Source of the DNA: Chryseobacterium ginsenosidimutans
GTDB taxonomy: Bacteria; Bacteroidota; Bacteroidia; Flavobacteriales; Weeksellaceae
NCBI RefSeq assembly: GCF_030823405.1
Contig: NZ_JAUSXC010000001.1
Span: forward strand, 1,037,001-1,101,000
Direction of reading: 5' to 3'
DNA: 64,000 nucleotides
The notes beneath the pieces are model-generated. The model worked only from the letters and a program-made list of their open reading frames with translations. It had not been told where the DNA came from and made no database searches. Of the stretch, positions 62,735 to 64,000 are shown piece by piece. The translations under genes were made by a program, and so were the position numbers. Position 1 is the first letter of the stretch; every line of letters begins with the position of its first letter.

Positions 62735-63388
62735 TTATTTTCCTCCTAAAAAGCTTCCCAGGATATCTCCCAGTCCGCCTCCGCCTTGCTGCTTTTGCTG
62801 ACCTCCTCCAAGAACACTTCCCAGAATTTCATTCAACGGATTGCCTGAAGATTGTCCGCCGCCGCCAAAAACACTTCCTAAAATATCATTTAAAGGACTG
62901 GATTGCTGAGATTGAGCCTGATTGGATGCGTTTCCGAGAATTCCTCCCAAAAGATCTCCCAAACCTCCTGCTCCTACATTATTCTGTTGCTTTTCTTTTC
63001 CGATATATCCCATAATTACCGGAGCCAACATTGATAGAATCGGACCGATCTTGTCAATAGAAATTCCTGTATTTTGAGATAATTGGTTTTCTACATTTTG
63101 CTTGTCACCACCAAAAATGTGACTAAGAATTGATCCTCCTTCTGTCTGTCTTGCATCTGCCTGAGATACATCATCAAGAATACTTCCATCGTGATCTTTA
63201 TCCAAAGCATTATTCAGTGCTTCAGCTTCGTTGGAATCCTGTGATTTGTTTCTAAGATACGAAATAATCAATGGTGCAGCTACAGCAAGTAATGCTATAA
63301 CCTGATTTTTACTGATCCCGAATTTGTTTTCAGCTTGCTCGGCAACCTGATTTCCGGTGTTCCCTGTAAGTAGGTCAATTAAACTCAT
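62735..63388 (-). CDS. DUF937 family protein
   Basis: 217 residues. The N-terminal 140 residues match DUF937 (GNQVAEQAENKFGISKNQVIALLAVAAPL, split as GNQVAEQAENKFGIS and KNQVIALLAVAAPLI). The C-terminal 75 residues hold four copies of a Gly-rich unit (GLGDLLGGIL, PLNDILGSVF, PLNEILGSVL, GLGDILGSFL) separated by Gln/Ser/Gly linkers. Function unknown. TAACTTTG at 63428-63421 on the - strand may be its -7 box. Confidence 0.85.
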   Translation of the reverse strand: MSLIDLLTGNTGNQVAEQAENKFGISKNQVIALLAVAAPLIISYLRNKSQDSNEAEALNNALDKDHDGSILDDVSQADARQTEGGSILSHIFGGDKQNVENQLSQNTGISIDKIGPILSMLAPVIMGYIGKEKQQNNVGAGGLGDLLGGILGNASNQAQSQQSSPLNDILGSVFGGGGQSSGNPLNEILGSVLGGGQQKQQGGGGLGDILGSFLGGK

Positions 63389-63512
63389 AGTTTGTGTTTA
63401 TTTTAATTGTTAAAGTAGACCAAAGTTATCAAAAAATATTCCCCAATGATTTTTTTTAATTAAAAATTGACACAAATTTTATAGTTTCCTATAAGTTATT
63501 GATTATTAGTTG

Positions 63513-64000
63513 CTAATTTTTTAAAATAGGAACATTAGAGCACGCCTCACCAAACATTAAAGACTTTACAATCGGCTGTAGTTGTTCTACCAGCTCGATA
63601 TAGGCATTTTCCGGAATTTCTTTATCTGAACAGCCTTTTACAAGAACTCTTTTACCTCTCATTTCCTCAAAATCATGCGTTTGAACGGCGTTATGCATTA
63701 AAATAACTTCCAAATCTTCTTTGTTTCCGAAAACTATCTTTTTAGTTACTCCGGTAAGTCTGGCGGTGATTAAAAAATACGCCCACAACGGAACGATTGC
63801 ATCCGCAGAATTATAAATGTAAACATAAGTATCGCGGTATTCTTCGACATCAATTGCTGCTACTTTTTCGCGGAAATCTTTCTCTTTTAAAATCATTTCC
63901 ATAAAAAGAAAATCTTTAAGGTCGATCCCTTTTCTTACGCCTTTCGGAATAAGGTCTGTAAGATCAAAATTAATAAGACCGCTTTCTGCAACTTTATTTC
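63513..64000 (-). CDS. DUF2480 family protein (start outside the window)
   Basis: The frame runs from the stop at 63513 past the window edge, so the N-terminus is missing; 162 codons are visible. The ATG at 63902 is internal, since the upstream in-frame sequence NKVAESGLINFDLTDLIPKG matches DUF2480 proteins. The rest has FREKVAAIDVEEYRDTYVYIYNS and ends NVPILKN. DUF2480 is a Bacteroidota-specific family of unknown function. Confidence 0.85.
   Translation of the reverse strand, partial: NKVAESGLINFDLTDLIPKGVRKGIDLKDFLFMEMILKEKDFREKVAAIDVEEYRDTYVYIYNSADAIVPLWAYFLITARLTGVTKKIVFGNKEDLEVILMHNAVQTHDFEEMRGKRVLVKGCSDKEIPENAYIELVEQLQPIVKSLMFGEACSNVPILKN

Overview
The window is AT-rich chromosomal DNA from a member of the Bacteroidota, class Flavobacteriia, most like Chryseobacterium or a close relative. 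Three things point there: the protein sequences; promoters of the form TTTG-N18..22-TAnnTTTG instead of the sigma70 -35/-10 pair; and family markers such as the rpmF-YceD-accB-accC string, an ExbB-ExbD-ExbD-TonB operon, bacillithiol deacetylase BshB1, a PUR-alpha-like DUF3276 protein and a long NusB. I see no rRNA, prophage, insertion sequence or CRISPR array. There is one tRNA gene (His). The genus is an inference.

Layout. 1-1.7 kb: start of accA (cut by the window edge) and gltX. 1.8-9.8 kb: a surface-glycan locus of two convergent operons, a sugar-phosphate-isomerase-type cupin with three glycosyltransferases on + and five glycosyltransferase-like genes on -. 10-13.1 kb: rocD and three unknown genes. 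13.3-17.3 kb: accC, accB, rpmF, a YceD/DUF177 gene and pdxA, all on -. 17.4-20.1 kb: ribE, an NtrY-like histidine kinase and a TrmN6-type methyltransferase on +. 20.1-21.1 kb: ftsE and rpmH on -. 21.4-28.8 kb: a DHH phosphoesterase (+), then patatin, hydrolase, lipoprotein, an orphan ExbD, a DsbD-type reductase and tilS (-). 28.8-33.5 kb: OmpA lipoprotein, O-methyltransferase, NlpC/P60 peptidase, DUF1648 protein, cupin and waaA (+). 33.5-35.9 kb: an unknown protein, a GT2 glycosyltransferase and an acyltransferase (-). 36-46.6 kb: a lipoprotein, leuS, the TonB energy-transduction operon, a PstS-like lipoprotein, a TPR protein and bshB1 (+). 46.65 kb: tRNA-His. 46.9-49 kb: DUF3276 protein and an ABC exporter (-). 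49-51.8 kb: nusB, DUF1573 lipoprotein, yajC and a short-chain dehydrogenase (+). 51.8-60.9 kb: YcxB-like protein, the Ku/LigD end-joining operon, aspS, an S41 protease, and an XRE regulator with a DUF2975 membrane protein (-). 61-64 kb: MATE exporter and ribosomal protein THX (+), then DUF937 and DUF2480 proteins (-).

How it works together. Most of the window is housekeeping: translation (gltX, leuS, aspS, tilS, tRNA-His, rpmF, rpmH, THX), fatty-acid initiation (accA, accB, accC), cofactors (pdxA, ribE), envelope building (waaA, glycosyltransferases, OmpA, TonB system, DsbD) and DNA-end repair (Ku, LigD).

The most unusual point is that ligD is split. The phosphoesterase domain and the ligase-polymerase domains lie in two reading frames joined at a run of nine A residues, and a single -1 slip or a one-base change in the run restores one 845-residue protein. 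Other points of interest are paired palindromes over the promoter of the XRE/DUF2975 operon, paired palindromes upstream of ku, near-leaderless promoters of bshB1 and a dehydrogenase gene, and a long AT-rich insertion in LeuS. I did not find a convincing new defence or mobile system.
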